Positions 1 to 8,133 of a stretch of DNA of 64,000 nucleotides are shown in pieces. Every line of letters starts with the position of its first letter. Position 1 is the first letter of the stretch. Origin of the DNA: Roseibaca calidilacus. Lineage in GTDB: Bacteria > Pseudomonadota > Alphaproteobacteria > Rhodobacterales > Rhodobacteraceae. Position numbers and translations under genes: made by a program. The DNA lies in contig NZ_FBYC01000004.1 in assembly GCF_001517585.1 (NCBI RefSeq), positions 806,001 through 870,000 of the forward strand, in the 5' to 3' direction. The notes below the pieces were generated by a model. That model was not told the DNA's origin. It was given only the letters and a program-made list of their open reading frames with translations, and made no database searches.

Positions 1-763
1 CGACCTGAAAGATATCGCCCGCGCGTATGTAATCCTTGGCCTTTTCCACAGCGGCAAGGTAGTCGGGCTTGCTGAAATTCGACACTGGCGCACCGATGGG
101 GGCATCGCCTTCGGCCAGCTCGCGCGGGGTGCCGGGAAGCCCGCGTTCCAGATCGCGCACGGCATCCATAACGCGCTCGGCAGCTTGGGCATAGGCGGCG
201 CGCGCAGGCAGGCCGCTGGCGGCCCATGCGGGTGCGACCACGATCACCTCGCCCTTCACCCCATCCAGCACCGCCACGACGGACGGGCGCAGCATCAGCG
301 CATCGGGCGCGCCAATCGGGTCGGGGTTTACGTCGGGCAGATGTTCGACCAGCCGGATCATGTCATATCCCAGATAGCCGAACAGCCCGGCACAGGCGGC
401 GGGCAGATCATCGGGAATGTCGATCCGCGATTCGGCCAAAAGCGCGCGCAGGCTGTCAAGCGGGGGGGCGGCCTGATCCTCCCACGCGTCGGGGTCGAAT
501 CGTGCCTGACGGTTCAACCGCGCGCGGCCATCGTGGCATTGCCAGACCAGATCGGGTTTCATCCCGATAATCGAATATCGCCCGCGCACCTCGCCGCCGG
601 TGACGGATTCCAAGATGAAACTGTCGCGCGCCGCGCCCGCCAGTTTCAGATATAGCGACACCGGCGTGTCCAGATCGGCGGCCAGCCGCATATAGACAAG
701 CTGGTTCTCACCGCGTGCCCAAGCTGCTTCGAAATGGTCGAAGTCGGGGGTCAGGCTGGCCAT
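1..763 (-). CDS. trpE: Anthranilate synthase component I, N-terminal part (cut by window edge)
   Basis: TrpE converts chorismate plus glutamine-derived ammonia to anthranilate, the first step of tryptophan synthesis. The visible 254 residues start at the ATG complementary to 761-763 and run off the left edge. They contain the TrpE N-terminal domain (SFILESVTGGEVRGRYSIIG, then AGLFGYLGYDMIRLVE) and the start of the chorismate-binding domain (KAKDYIRAGDIFQV). The start lies 3 nt after the stop of the PpiD-like gene, so the two are probably co-transcribed. The catalytic C-terminal half is outside the window. A paralogue such as PabB is less likely given the overall TrpE-like N-terminal domain. 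Confidence 0.93.
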   Translation of the reverse strand, partial: MASLTPDFDHFEAAWARGENQLVYMRLAADLDTPVSLYLKLAGAARDSFILESVTGGEVRGRYSIIGMKPDLVWQCHDGRARLNRQARFDPDAWEDQAAPPLDSLRALLAESRIDIPDDLPAACAGLFGYLGYDMIRLVEHLPDVNPDPIGAPDALMLRPSVVAVLDGVKGEVIVVAPAWAASGLPARAAYAQAAERVMDAVRDLERGLPGTPRELAEGDAPIGAPVSNFSKPDYLAAVEKAKDYIRAGDIFQV

Positions 764-766
764 GCG

Positions 767-2614
767 TCAAAAGCTCTGCTCAACAGCGTCGATCATCTGT
801 TGGTTCAGCGTGACCGGCATGGATTGGCGCAGCGCGTCACCAAAATACCCGAACAGGTCTTGCGCATAGCTTTGGGTGATCTGCTGGTCCAGCGCGCGGC
901 GAATTTGTTGGGTGCTGTCCATATCCGGGTCGGGGGCATTGACGGCGTGCAATTGCACCACATGCACCCGCGCACCATCGGCGACGGTTGCCAGCGCGCC
1001 CTCGTCCAGTTCGAAGGCCTGTTCCAGCACGGCGCCGGGCAGGTCCGGCACCGGGTCAGAGCGCGACAGGTCGGCAAAGCGCAGACTGTCAAGGCCCAGA
1101 GCGTCGATCGCGGTGCCGCCCTCGACCTCTTCCATCAGCGCTTCGGCCAGCGTGGACAGGCGCGCGCGGATCTCGTCGCTTTGCCAATCCTGCACAACCT
1201 GCGTGCGGATGTCATCCAAGGGGCGCGGCGTGGCAGGCAGTCCTTCGACCAGTTCAAGCGCGAACATGCCGCCATCGTCCAACAGCAGGATTTCTGCGAA
1301 ATCCCCGGCTTGCACGTCGCGCGCGGCGTCGCGGAATTCTTCATAGGCGGCAATGCCGCTTCGAACATCCGGGCGCCAGTCGATCTGGCCTTCCTGCATC
1401 TCTGTTTCTGCCGCCAGTTGGGTCACGGTGGCCCCGCCTGCCAGCAGGTCTTCATACAGGTCAAGGTTTTCAGCCAGAATACGGCGGGCACGGTCCATCA
1501 GCAGCGCATCGCGCAGCTCTGCGCGGGCCTCTTCAAACGGGGTTTCACGCGCGGCCAGAATCGCGTTCATCCGGAAAATCGCGGGGCCAAGGTCGGTCTC
1601 TACCGGGCCGGTGACACCCGGTTCTTCCAGCGCGAAAACAGCTTCCGCGGCGTCGCCCAAAGCATCGCGGGTGACATCGCCCATATCGGTGTCATCCAGT
1701 GTCAGACCGCGATCTGCCACCACGTCTTCGAAAGTGGCCTCGCCCGCGCGGATGCGGTCCATCGCGGTTTGCGCGGCACTCATGTCGGGCAGGATCAGCC
1801 GTTCCACCAGCCGCCGTTCAGGCTGACGATACTGCGCCGCGCGCGCTTCATAGGCGGCGCGCAATTCCTCTTCGTCGGCATCCAACGTATCGAGCAGCAT
1901 CTCCGGGGTGATCCAAGCATAGTCCAGCCGCTTGCCAGCGGGCTGGGTGTAGCGGTCCAGATTGGCGTCGTAATAGGCGGTCAATGCCGCGTCATCGGGT
2001 TGGCCGACAGGGCTGTCAAGGTCATCGGCTGTCAAGGTCAGCACGGTGAAATCGCGGGTCTGCGCTTGGTAGTCCAGCAGCGGTTGCACCAGCCCCTCGG
2101 GGGCGCTGGCGCCGCCCACTGTGGCCAGTTGCAGGATCGAGCGTGCGATCTCCTCGCGGATAGAGGTCTCGAATTCGCCCTCGCTCAGCCCGGCATTCTG
2201 CAAGGCGAAGCGATAAGCTTCGCGGTCGAATGACCCGTCAATCCCCTGAAAGCTGGAGATGCCCAGAATTTCTGCCTGCACGGTCGCGTCGCCCACAGAA
2301 ACGCCAAACCGCTCTGCTTCGGTGTCAAGCGCGGCTTGGTCGATCAACTGTTGCAGCGCACGCTGGTCCAGCCCGAACAGGCGCGCCTGTTCAAGTGTGA
2401 CCGTTTCGCCAATCTGCGCTTGCAGCGCGCGCATGTCGTTTTGCAGCGTGCGCGCGTAGTCGTCGGCGGTGATGTCGCGTTCGCCCACGGTGCCGATGGT
2501 TTGGCGCGCCGTGCCAAAGCCCTCAACCCCAAAGCCCAGCAAGCTGAGTGCCAGCAGGCCCATCAGCAGCCCGGCGCCAAGTTTCTTGCCCTTGGAATTC
2601 TTGTTCGACGACAT
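767..2614 (-). CDS. ppiD: PpiD-like periplasmic folding chaperone / peptidylprolyl isomerase
   Basis: A 615-aa protein with a short basic N-terminus and one membrane anchor (about residues 12-30, LGAGLLMGLLALSLLGFG), so the bulk should face the periplasm. A SurA_N-type chaperone segment (about 35-190) is followed by a parvulin-like segment near residues 240-350, then a long C-terminal region. Length and order match PpiD/SurA_N proteins, which help fold exported envelope proteins. Many alphaproteobacterial PpiD-like proteins have weak or no isomerase activity, so chaperone function is the safer call. It sits immediately upstream of trpE in the same direction. This trpE neighbour is commonly seen in Rhodobacterales (from memory). 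Confidence 0.85.
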   Translation of the reverse strand: MSSNKNSKGKKLGAGLLMGLLALSLLGFGVEGFGTARQTIGTVGERDITADDYARTLQNDMRALQAQIGETVTLEQARLFGLDQRALQQLIDQAALDTEAERFGVSVGDATVQAEILGISSFQGIDGSFDREAYRFALQNAGLSEGEFETSIREEIARSILQLATVGGASAPEGLVQPLLDYQAQTRDFTVLTLTADDLDSPVGQPDDAALTAYYDANLDRYTQPAGKRLDYAWITPEMLLDTLDADEEELRAAYEARAAQYRQPERRLVERLILPDMSAAQTAMDRIRAGEATFEDVVADRGLTLDDTDMGDVTRDALGDAAEAVFALEEPGVTGPVETDLGPAIFRMNAILAARETPFEEARAELRDALLMDRARRILAENLDLYEDLLAGGATVTQLAAETEMQEGQIDWRPDVRSGIAAYEEFRDAARDVQAGDFAEILLLDDGGMFALELVEGLPATPRPLDDIRTQVVQDWQSDEIRARLSTLAEALMEEVEGGTAIDALGLDSLRFADLSRSDPVPDLPGAVLEQAFELDEGALATVADGARVHVVQLHAVNAPDPDMDSTQQIRRALDQQITQSYAQDLFGYFGDALRQSMPVTLNQQMIDAVEQSF

Positions 2615-2705
2615 GCGTGCACTCTCGATTGGCGAGGAAAGGTTGTTTTCGCCTGTCTAAAGAATGCGCGGGGCAGGGGCAAGGCTGCCCCGCGCCCCGT
2701 AATGC

Positions 2706-2727
2706 ACCTGCGGTCAGAATCGCAGGT
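2706..2727. terminator. Small hairpin in the gap between gpt and ppiD
   Basis: A 7-bp perfect stem (ACCTGCG/CGCAGGT) with an 8-nt loop lies in the otherwise featureless 295-bp gap 2615-2909 between two minus-strand genes. It is followed by TGTTTT on the plus strand, with no clear T tract on the minus strand. It could stop read-through from gpt or be incidental. I see no gene or RNA in the rest of this gap. Confidence 0.25.
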
Positions 2728-2909
2728 TGTTTTGCCGCGCCAGACCATGTTCCATGCCGAAATTGCCGCGCAAAGGGCCAAGGGGCGTGGCGGTTACGGC
2801 AGGGCGGATAGCTGCCCGACTAAATGTGCGGTTAAGCAACTTTGGGTTGAGTAAAGCCTGCCCGTGCTATTGTGCAAAGAAGCCCGCTTGGCCCTAGCGG
2901 CCTACAGGT

Positions 2910-3413
2910 TTAGGTGCCGCGATAGGGTTCGACATATTGCAGCGCCATGTCCCACGGGAAGAAAATCCAAGTGTCTTGGCTGACTTCGGTGATGAAGCTG
3001 TCCACCATGCCACGCCCCTGCGGTTTGGCATAGACCGTGGCGAAATGCGCCTTGGGGAACATGCGGCGCACCAATTCCAGCGTTTTGCCGGTATCGACCA
3101 GATCGTCGATAATCAGCACGCCTTCACCATCCGTGCCCATGATATCGGCCTGCGGGGCTTTCAGCACCGTGGCCTGTGCCTGCGTCTGGTGGTCGTAGGA
3201 TTTCACGCTGATCGTATCGACCACGCGGATATCCAACTCGCGAGCGATGATCATCGCCGGGGCCAGCCCGCCGCGCGTGATCGCCACCACTGCGCGCCAA
3301 TCGCCACCATCGGGGCCGTGCTTGTCCAGCCGCCAGGCCAGTGCGCGGCTGTCGCGGTGGATCTGGTCCCAGCTGATATGGAAGCCTTTTTCATGCGGCA
3401 GACGGTCAGACAT
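2910..3413 (-). CDS. gpt: Xanthine(-guanine) phosphoribosyltransferase
   Basis: A 167-aa cytosolic type I phosphoribosyltransferase that salvages xanthine/guanine using PRPP. The PRPP-binding motif [13 protein letters not shown] is clear, preceded by the ITRGGLAPA segment; the C-terminal FFPWD is characteristic of the Gpt branch. An upstream in-frame start would add nine residues (to 3440), but the ATG at 3413 gives the usual [15 protein letters not shown] start. That start lies 1 nt after the fabI stop, so fabI and gpt form a two-gene unit. Confidence 0.92.
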   Translation of the reverse strand: MSDRLPHEKGFHISWDQIHRDSRALAWRLDKHGPDGGDWRAVVAITRGGLAPAMIIARELDIRVVDTISVKSYDHQTQAQATVLKAPQADIMGTDGEGVLIIDDLVDTGKTLELVRRMFPKAHFATVYAKPQGRGMVDSFITEVSQDTWIFFPWDMALQYVEPYRGT

Positions 3414-3414
3414 A

Positions 3415-4236
3415 TCAGGCGTCCTTCTTGCCGGTGACAACGTCGATATCGGGCGCGTCCACCGCTTTCATGCCGACAACGTGATAGCCCGCATCAACAT
3501 GCAGGTTCTCGCCCGTGGTGCCGGTGCCCAGATCGGACAGCAGATACAGCGCGGCCTTGCCGACCTCTTCTTGCGTGACATTGCGCCGCAGCGGAGAGTT
3601 CAACTCATTCCATTTCATGATATAGCGGAAATCGCCGATGCCAGAGGCCGCCAGCGTCTTGATCGGCCCGGCGCTGATTGCGTTGCAGCGGATGCCGTCC
3701 TTGCCCAAATCTTCGGCGATATATTTGACCGAGGCTTCCAATGCGGCCTTGGCCACGCCCATGACGTTGTAATGCGGCATGACCTGTTCGGCGCCGTAAT
3801 AGGTCATGGTCAGCAGGCTGCCGCCATTCGGCATCAACCGGGCGGCGCGTTGGCACACGGCGGTGAACGAGTAGACAGAGATATCCATCGTCATGGCGAA
3901 ATTGTCGCGGCTGGTATCGACATAGCGACCGCGCAATTCCGCCTTGTCGGAAAAGCCGATTGCATGAACGACGAAATCAATCGTGCCCCATTGCGCTTCA
4001 AGTGCAGCGAACATCGCATCGACAGAGCCCATATCGGTCACATCGCATTCGAACAAATGCGCAGCGCCCAAGCTTTCGGCCAAGGGCAGCACCCGCTTTT
4101 TCAGCGCGTCGCCCTGATAGCTGAACGCCAGCTCGGCACCATGTTCGCCTAAAATTTTGGCAATGCCCCAGGCGATGGATTTATCATTGGCCACGCCCAT
4201 AATCAGGCCACGTTTGCCGCTCATCAAAAGGGACAT
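3415..4236 (-). CDS. fabI: Enoyl-[acyl-carrier-protein] reductase (NADH), FabI
   Basis: A 273-aa short-chain reductase catalysing the last step of each fatty-acid elongation cycle. The Rossmann entry [17 protein letters not shown] is diagnostic of FabI, and the catalytic Tyr-x6-Lys is present (YNVMGVAK). The C-terminal segment [13 protein letters not shown] is also FabI-like. A longer frame reaches 4320, but the ATG at 4236 is preceded by an AGGAG ribosome site and gives the family start. Transcription is divergent from pdxH across about 190 bp. It is followed 1 nt later by gpt. Confidence 0.95.
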   Translation of the reverse strand: MSLLMSGKRGLIMGVANDKSIAWGIAKILGEHGAELAFSYQGDALKKRVLPLAESLGAAHLFECDVTDMGSVDAMFAALEAQWGTIDFVVHAIGFSDKAELRGRYVDTSRDNFAMTMDISVYSFTAVCQRAARLMPNGGSLLTMTYYGAEQVMPHYNVMGVAKAALEASVKYIAEDLGKDGIRCNAISAGPIKTLAASGIGDFRYIMKWNELNSPLRRNVTQEEVGKAALYLLSDLGTGTTGENLHVDAGYHVVGMKAVDAPDIDVVTGKKDA

Positions 4237-4428
4237 GATCTTGCTCCTACTACCCGCTGCGCCTGCTTTAGGGCATTGCCCGGAATGCTGCAAGCGACAG
4301 GCGCGGGTTCTCGCCCGCATGGGCTATGCTTGCATCGTGCATCTTAAGTGTTAATACTCACAACCATAGCAAGTTCGGGAGCCGTTCACGGATCATCCCG
4401 CGAAAACACAAAAAGTGATGGTGGCAGC

Positions 4429-5034
4429 GTGAACGAACGGGACGGAATCTTTGCAGGGGAAGATCCCTTCAAGATTGCTCGCAGATGGTTGGCGGAAGCG
4501 GAACCTCTGGAACCCAACGACCCGAACGCCATAGCGTTGGCCAGTGTGGACCCTGACGGCATGCCCAATGTGCGTATGGTGCTGCTGAAAGACATTCTGG
4601 ACGATTCCTTCGTGTTCTACACCAACTACACCAGCGCTAAGGGGCAAGAGATTACAGCAAGCGGCAAGGCGGCGTTCGTGCTGCATTGGAAATCGCTGCG
4701 GCGTCAGATCCGCGTGCGCGGCAGGGCGGAACGATATGAGGGGCCAGAGGCAGATGCCTATTACGCTTCTCGGTCGTTGAAAAGTCGGCTTGGGGCATGG
4801 TCCTCGCCGCAATCGCAACCGCTTGCATCGCGTGCCAGCCTGATGGCAGAGGTCGCCCGGCAGACCGCACGCCATGGCACCAATCCGCCGCGCCCGCCAT
4901 TTTGGGGCGGCATTCGTATTGTGCCGTCTGAGATCGAGTTCTGGGCGGATGGTGCTTTCCGCTTGCATGACCGGTTTCAATGGCGCAAAGGGGCGTCCGT
5001 CGATACTTGGGCGGTCACGCGCCTGGCGCCTTAG
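4429..5034 (+). CDS. pdxH: Pyridoxamine 5'-phosphate oxidase
   Basis: An FMN enzyme that oxidises pyridoxine/pyridoxamine 5'-phosphate to pyridoxal 5'-phosphate. The 201-aa protein shows VRMVLLKDI and the FMN-binding stretch [12 protein letters not shown], the RQIRVRG strand, and the C-terminal signature [10 protein letters not shown]...W.V.RLAP. I chose a GTG start at 4429 because it gives the normal length and MNERDGIF-like beginning. A GTG at 4348 in the same frame would add 27 non-conserved residues. With pdxA (32598-33551) in the window, two steps of vitamin B6 metabolism are represented, though the genes are not linked. Confidence 0.93.
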   Translation: MNERDGIFAGEDPFKIARRWLAEAEPLEPNDPNAIALASVDPDGMPNVRMVLLKDILDDSFVFYTNYTSAKGQEITASGKAAFVLHWKSLRRQIRVRGRAERYEGPEADAYYASRSLKSRLGAWSSPQSQPLASRASLMAEVARQTARHGTNPPRPPFWGGIRIVPSEIEFWADGAFRLHDRFQWRKGASVDTWAVTRLAP

Positions 5035-5121
5035 CGCCCAGCACGGGTTTGTTCTGGCCAGAGTTCCGGCTAACTCATGAAATTGCGCCGAAGAGCGCTT
5101 AGACCACGAGCGAGAGACAGC

Positions 5122-5649
5122 ATGGCGTCCGAATATCATCCCGATGAACAGGTTCAGGGAGCGGTGAAATGGTTCGACCCGGCGAAAGGATTCGGTTTTA
5201 TTGTTGCCGCTGAGGGCGGCCCCGATATTTTACTGCATGCCAATGCGTTGCGCAACTTTGGGTTGAGTTCGGTTTGCGACGGCGCGCGCATGACCGTCAC
5301 CGTCCAAAAAACCATGCGCGGGTATCAGGTGACAGAGGTTTTCGCGGTTCTGCCGCCGATCGACAGCGCCGGGCAGGATACCGAAAGCGGCGAAGCGGCC
5401 CTTGTGGTGGACCGGTCCGTCCCGCTGGAAGCTGCGCGCGTCAAATGGTTTGATAAGGTCAAAGGCTTTGGGTTTGCCAATTGTTTCGGCAAATCCGAGG
5501 ATGTCTTCGTGCATATGGAAACCCTGCGCCGCGCGGGTCTGGCCGAATTGCTGCCCGGTGAAGCCATTGCAATCCGCGTAGTGGACGGCGAGCGCGGGCG
5601 CATGGCCGTAATCATCGAACCCTGGGAGGCCGCGCTGCATGAAGGCTAG
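5122..5649 (+). CDS. Tandem cold-shock domain protein
   Basis: A 175-aa protein with two cold-shock domains. Each has an RNP1-like motif (VKWFDPAKGFGFI about residue 13; VKWFDKVKGFGFA about residue 106) and an RNP2-like motif (ILLHANAL; VFVHMETL). Such domains bind single-stranded RNA/DNA and act as RNA chaperones. Double-CSD proteins of about this size are common in Alphaproteobacteria. The start at 5122 follows a GAGAGACAG purine stretch; an upstream in-frame ATG at 5077 would add an arginine-rich leader unlike the family. Its last 11 bp overlap the next gene, indicating translational coupling. Confidence 0.9.
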   Translation: MASEYHPDEQVQGAVKWFDPAKGFGFIVAAEGGPDILLHANALRNFGLSSVCDGARMTVTVQKTMRGYQVTEVFAVLPPIDSAGQDTESGEAALVVDRSVPLEAARVKWFDKVKGFGFANCFGKSEDVFVHMETLRRAGLAELLPGEAIAIRVVDGERGRMAVIIEPWEAALHEG

Positions 5650-6127
5650 GGGGCTTGTCGGGGCGCTGCTTGGTGCGGCGCTGTTGCTGCTGTCGCTGGC
5701 AGCGCAAGCTGCCGCGTCCTGCGCGCCCGACCGGGTGGACCTGCGCGGCCCATGGGGGCAGGCGCGGTTCACCGCAGAGGTCGTGGACACCCCCGAAACC
5801 CGCGCCCAAGGGTTGATGTTTCGTGAAAGCCTGCCGCGCTCTGCCGGGATGCTGTTCATCTATGAAGCGCCCACCACCGCCAGTTTCTGGATGCGCAACA
5901 CCTTGATCCCGCTGGACATGATCTTTGTTGGCCCGGATGGCGCGGTGCGCCATGTCCATCACAACGCGGTGCCGATGGATGAAACGCCCATTCCGGGCGG
6001 TGACAACGTGCTGATGGTGCTGGAAATCAACGCCGGCTTGGCCGAAACCTTCGGCATCGCAGAGGGCAGCGAATTGCGTCATCCGCGCTTGGACCAGTCC
6101 TTGGCGCTTTGGCCCTGCGAGCCTTGA
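5639..6127 (+). CDS. Exported DUF192 family protein
   Basis: A 162-aa protein with a signal peptide (about residues 1-27, ending near AAQAAAS) and a DUF192/COG1430 domain: EVVDTPETRAQGLMFRESL, FIYEAPTTASFWMRNTLIPL and the C-terminal VLEINAGLAETFGI. The molecular function of the family is not established. It overlaps the upstream cold-shock gene by 11 bp, a conserved pairing that implies one transcript. The ORF is followed by a hairpin terminator and then tRNA-Pro. Confidence 0.88.
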   Translation: MKARGLVGALLGAALLLLSLAAQAAASCAPDRVDLRGPWGQARFTAEVVDTPETRAQGLMFRESLPRSAGMLFIYEAPTTASFWMRNTLIPLDMIFVGPDGAVRHVHHNAVPMDETPIPGGDNVLMVLEINAGLAETFGIAEGSELRHPRLDQSLALWPCEP

Positions 6128-6164
6128 GCCGCGCTTTACCGCGGGTAGAAGATTTTTCAACAAT

Positions 6165-6183
6165 GGGCGTTTTCGCCCTTTCC
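6165..6183 (+). terminator. Hairpin terminator after the DUF192 gene
   Basis: GGGCG-TTTT-CGCCC followed by TTTCC. A weaker CCGCG/CGCGG hairpin with a T5 run lies just upstream (about 6129-6157). Both sit 3' of the cold-shock/DUF192 operon and before the tRNA. Confidence 0.55.
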
Positions 6184-6215
6184 TAGCAGGTCATGGGCTT
6201 GTAAACGAAGCCTGT

Positions 6216-6292
6216 CGGGGCGTGGCGCAGCCTGGTAGCGCGACGGTTTTGGGTACCGTAGGTCGTAGGTTCGAATCCTATCGCCCCGACCA
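6216..6292 (+). tRNA. tRNA-Pro (anticodon TGG); integration target
   Basis: A complete 77-nt cloverleaf with encoded CCA. The acceptor stem is CGGGGCG/CGCCCCG, the D-arm includes GCGCAGCCTGGTAGCGC, and the anticodon stem ACGGT/ACCGT encloses the loop TTTGGGT, giving anticodon TGG. The T-arm contains GGTTCGAATCC. From the anticodon loop onward the 3' half is also the left attachment repeat of the island, so integration has kept the tRNA functional. Confidence 0.97.
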
Positions 6293-6294
6293 TT
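6248..6294 (+). repeat. attL: left 47-bp direct repeat within tRNA-Pro
   Basis: The repeat starts at TTTGGGTACC in the anticodon loop and ends with CGACCATT just past the tRNA CCA. It is identical over all 47 bp to 16629-16675. The flanking bases differ immediately on both sides, which defines the core. Confidence 0.95.
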
Positions 6295-6360
6295 GAAAAC
6301 CTCATGAAAACATGGCTTTACAAGCCTTTTTCAACCGATAGCCATGACCGGGTATCGGGC

Positions 6361-6380
6361 GGTTTACAGTTTGGTTTACA
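6361..6380 (+). repeat. Two GGTTTACA direct repeats inside the left end (candidate integrase arm sites)
   Basis: GGTTTACA occurs at 6361-6368 and 6373-6380, a 12-bp period, about 70 bp inside attL. The same motif in the same orientation recurs three times just inside attR. Short repeated motifs near both ends are what arm-type integrase binding sites look like. This is pattern evidence only. Confidence 0.45.
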
Positions 6381-6534
6381 AACCCCGAAATCCCCGATCT
6401 CACCGCTCGAATCTCGGGAAACCCTTTTCTGATAGGGGGTTGACCACAATATCTTCGAAGTCATGATCGCCATCAACGGTAACTGCGTGTGACCTGGTTG
6501 TCGATTGACAACCGCGAGACCTGGAGGTATATGT

Positions 6535-6801
6535 ATGGGGCGATCAAGGCATCCCGACAAAGACATCGAAAGTGCCTTGGCTGAACTTGAGGCGATGGGA
6601 TGGACCGTCGAAATGGCAAAGGGGCGCAGCGCCCACGCTTGGGGCTATGCCCTGTGCCCAGCAAATGCGGGAGATGCCTGTAGATCAGGGACCTTCTGCC
6701 GGATGTCGATCTGGAGCACCCCAAAGAACCCTCGGGGAACCGCACGGGGTCTCATCGGAAGGGCTCAGGGCTGTGTAATGAAGGATGAGACCGATGAGTG
6801 A
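6535..6801 (+). CDS. HicA-like small protein, putative toxin of a two-gene pair
   Basis: An 88-aa protein starting GRSRHPDKDIESALAELE, with GWTV, a conserved-looking AHAWG and three Cys in the middle (YALCP, DACRSG, FCRMS), then SIWSTPKNP. The layout resembles a family of small proteins I recall as HicA-like (dsRBD-fold mRNA interferase relatives), found next to an HTH protein as here. A GGAGG site 8 nt upstream fixes the start at 6535. Its stop overlaps the start of the next gene (ATGAGTGA), so the two are co-translated. Toxin activity is inference; the Cys residues might bind metal. Confidence 0.55.
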   Translation: MGRSRHPDKDIESALAELEAMGWTVEMAKGRSAHAWGYALCPANAGDACRSGTFCRMSIWSTPKNPRGTARGLIGRAQGCVMKDETDE

Positions 6802-7276
6802 CGTTCAGGAATTCGAGTTTGACCTCATGATTGCCCTTCCTGCTGGGGAGCGTGATGAGGACGCTATGCTGGACGCCCTCTATGAGGCGGGGTGCGATGA
6901 TGCAATCGTGGGCACCGGCGCCGCCGGCCTTGTCGCCCTCGGGTTCATTCGGGAAGGCGCCGATGCGGAGGCTGTCATCGCAGAAGCGGTCGGACAGGCG
7001 CTGAAGGCGCTTCCTGAAGGGGCCACACTGCGCGAGGTCCGTCCGGACCTGGTCAGCCTTGCGGATGTCGCTGCACGTCTTCAGGTGAGCCGCCAGGCGC
7101 TCCAGAAGCGGGAAATGCCGCCCCCCTCACTCGGGGGGCTGTATCGGGTCACCGAGATGGTCCGATACCTGGAGGGGCAGCCCGGGAAGATCCGGGAAGG
7201 GTTCTCAAAGGCCGGATCCTGGTTCGCTGCCGCACCGGCAGCGCAGAAGATCAACGCTCAGCTCGGGCTGAAGTGA
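6794..7276 (+). CDS. HTH protein, putative antitoxin partner of the HicA-like gene
   Basis: A 160-aa protein. The N-terminal half (FDLMIALPAGERDEDAMLDALYEAGCDDAIVG) is an alpha/beta domain; the C-terminal part is a helix-turn-helix (SLADVAARLQVSRQALQKRE) followed by YRVTEMVRYLEG. It overlaps the upstream gene by 8 bp and has an AAGGATGAG site. An ATG at 6785 is also possible. In a toxin-antitoxin reading this would bind DNA at its own promoter and neutralise its partner. The family is uncharacterised as far as I know. Confidence 0.55.
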   Translation: MSDVQEFEFDLMIALPAGERDEDAMLDALYEAGCDDAIVGTGAAGLVALGFIREGADAEAVIAEAVGQALKALPEGATLREVRPDLVSLADVAARLQVSRQALQKREMPPPSLGGLYRVTEMVRYLEGQPGKIREGFSKAGSWFAAAPAAQKINAQLGLK

Positions 7277-7296
7277 CTTCGTAATCGAATTTCCTG

Positions 7297-7848
7297 TTAT
7301 TCTTCGATATTCTTGTATAAATAACCAGAAAAACTCCACATACCGCCTAAGAACCAGTGGTGCCATGGTATTATCAGGCCGTCAGTTTTCGGCATCCCGA
7401 GAATACTTACCGTTTCATTATGAGCCTTTGCGTCAATCGCACGTAGAACTGGCGGTTCTGAAGATGTTATGGTAATCATCTGAGATCGCCATCGTGCGAA
7501 ATCAGACGCACTTGGGCTTGTTTGAGCTTCCATCTCGGAGAGTAGCAAGTAGTAGCTCTTCTGGAAAAACTGATGATCTCCAGATCTTCGCCCGAAGTCA
7601 AAGACCAAGTGGATGGTAGCGAGTATCGATATAACGAGACCGACCCAGGCTTGATCCACAATGCTTGTTTTGGGGATGATCTCCCCCACGGAAGAAGCCC
7701 CCAAAACCACCACAAGAAGTGCTAGGAGTCTGCTTCTAAACTCCATTATTCTTCGACAATGAGAGTGATAGATCGCATTCCGAAGTACGTCGAACTGCGT
7801 CAACTGAGCGTTTTTGCGCTCATCACATATGTCGTTTTCCTGATTCAT
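7297..7848 (-). CDS. Two-transmembrane protein, possibly SLATT-like effector
   Basis: A 183-aa protein with a helical N-terminus (RNAIYHSHCRRIMEFRSRL), two predicted membrane helices (about 43-60, LLALLVVVLGASSV; about 70-87, WVGLVISILATIHLVFDF) and a soluble C-terminal region. This resembles the SLATT domain (two TM helices plus a following long helix), a predicted pore-forming effector in several defence systems, but no partner nucleotidyltransferase or SLOG gene is adjacent. The codon use and base composition are more AT-rich than the chromosome. It is convergent with the HicA-like/HTH pair. The SLATT assignment is tentative; the two-TM topology is clear. Confidence 0.5.
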   Translation of the reverse strand: MNQENDICDERKNAQLTQFDVLRNAIYHSHCRRIMEFRSRLLALLVVVLGASSVGEIIPKTSIVDQAWVGLVISILATIHLVFDFGRRSGDHQFFQKSYYLLLSEMEAQTSPSASDFARWRSQMITITSSEPPVLRAIDAKAHNETVSILGMPKTDGLIIPWHHWFLGGMWSFSGYLYKNIEE

Positions 7849-7857
7849 CTTTCAGTC

Positions 7858-7873
7858 GCTCCCTACTGGGAGC
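7858..7873 (-). promoter_or_regulatory. 5'-UTR hairpin covering the ribosome site of the two-TM gene
   Basis: On the minus strand the leader reads GCTCCC-AGTA-GGGAGC about 10 nt before the ATG at 7848. The GGGAGC arm is the only good Shine-Dalgarno match, so a 6-bp stem would hide it. On the plus strand the same hairpin is followed by T-rich sequence and could also act as a terminator. Confidence 0.35.
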
Positions 7874-8085
7874 TTTGTTTGTTTTTATCTGTCGAAGGTG
7901 GATTTTGTTTCGGTTCCCTCGCAATCGAGGAGGGCCTTGAAACACCGAGCGTTCTTTCCGAAAAAAATCCTTGATCATTTTTGCGATCAATACCCGGGGA
8001 TCTTCTCTGATTGGTAGTCATGATTATCTCTCATTTTTAGGATATTCTGAAATATGTCCGGGAAACACGTCTTTCAAGAAAATCA

Positions 8086-8121
8086 AGGTCGCCCAAAAAC
8101 ATTAGTAATCTCGGGCGACCT
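8086..8121 (-). terminator. Hairpin downstream of the integrase gene
   Basis: A 9-bp perfect stem (AGGTCGCCC/GGGCGACCT) with an 18-nt loop, 12 bp past the integrase stop. On the minus strand it is followed by TTGATTTTC. The 285-bp gap 7849-8133 otherwise contains no gene that I can support. Confidence 0.45.
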
Positions 8122-8133
8122 GAAATATTTATT

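Noticed and set aside
734-2233. 499-codon plus-strand frame over ppiD
   Set aside because: A shadow frame; the minus-strand ppiD has a membrane anchor, domain order and operon context.
7759-7974. 71-aa plus-strand frame with a hydrophobic segment
   Set aside because: It overlaps the 5' end of the better supported two-TM gene on the opposite strand, and no ribosome site was seen.
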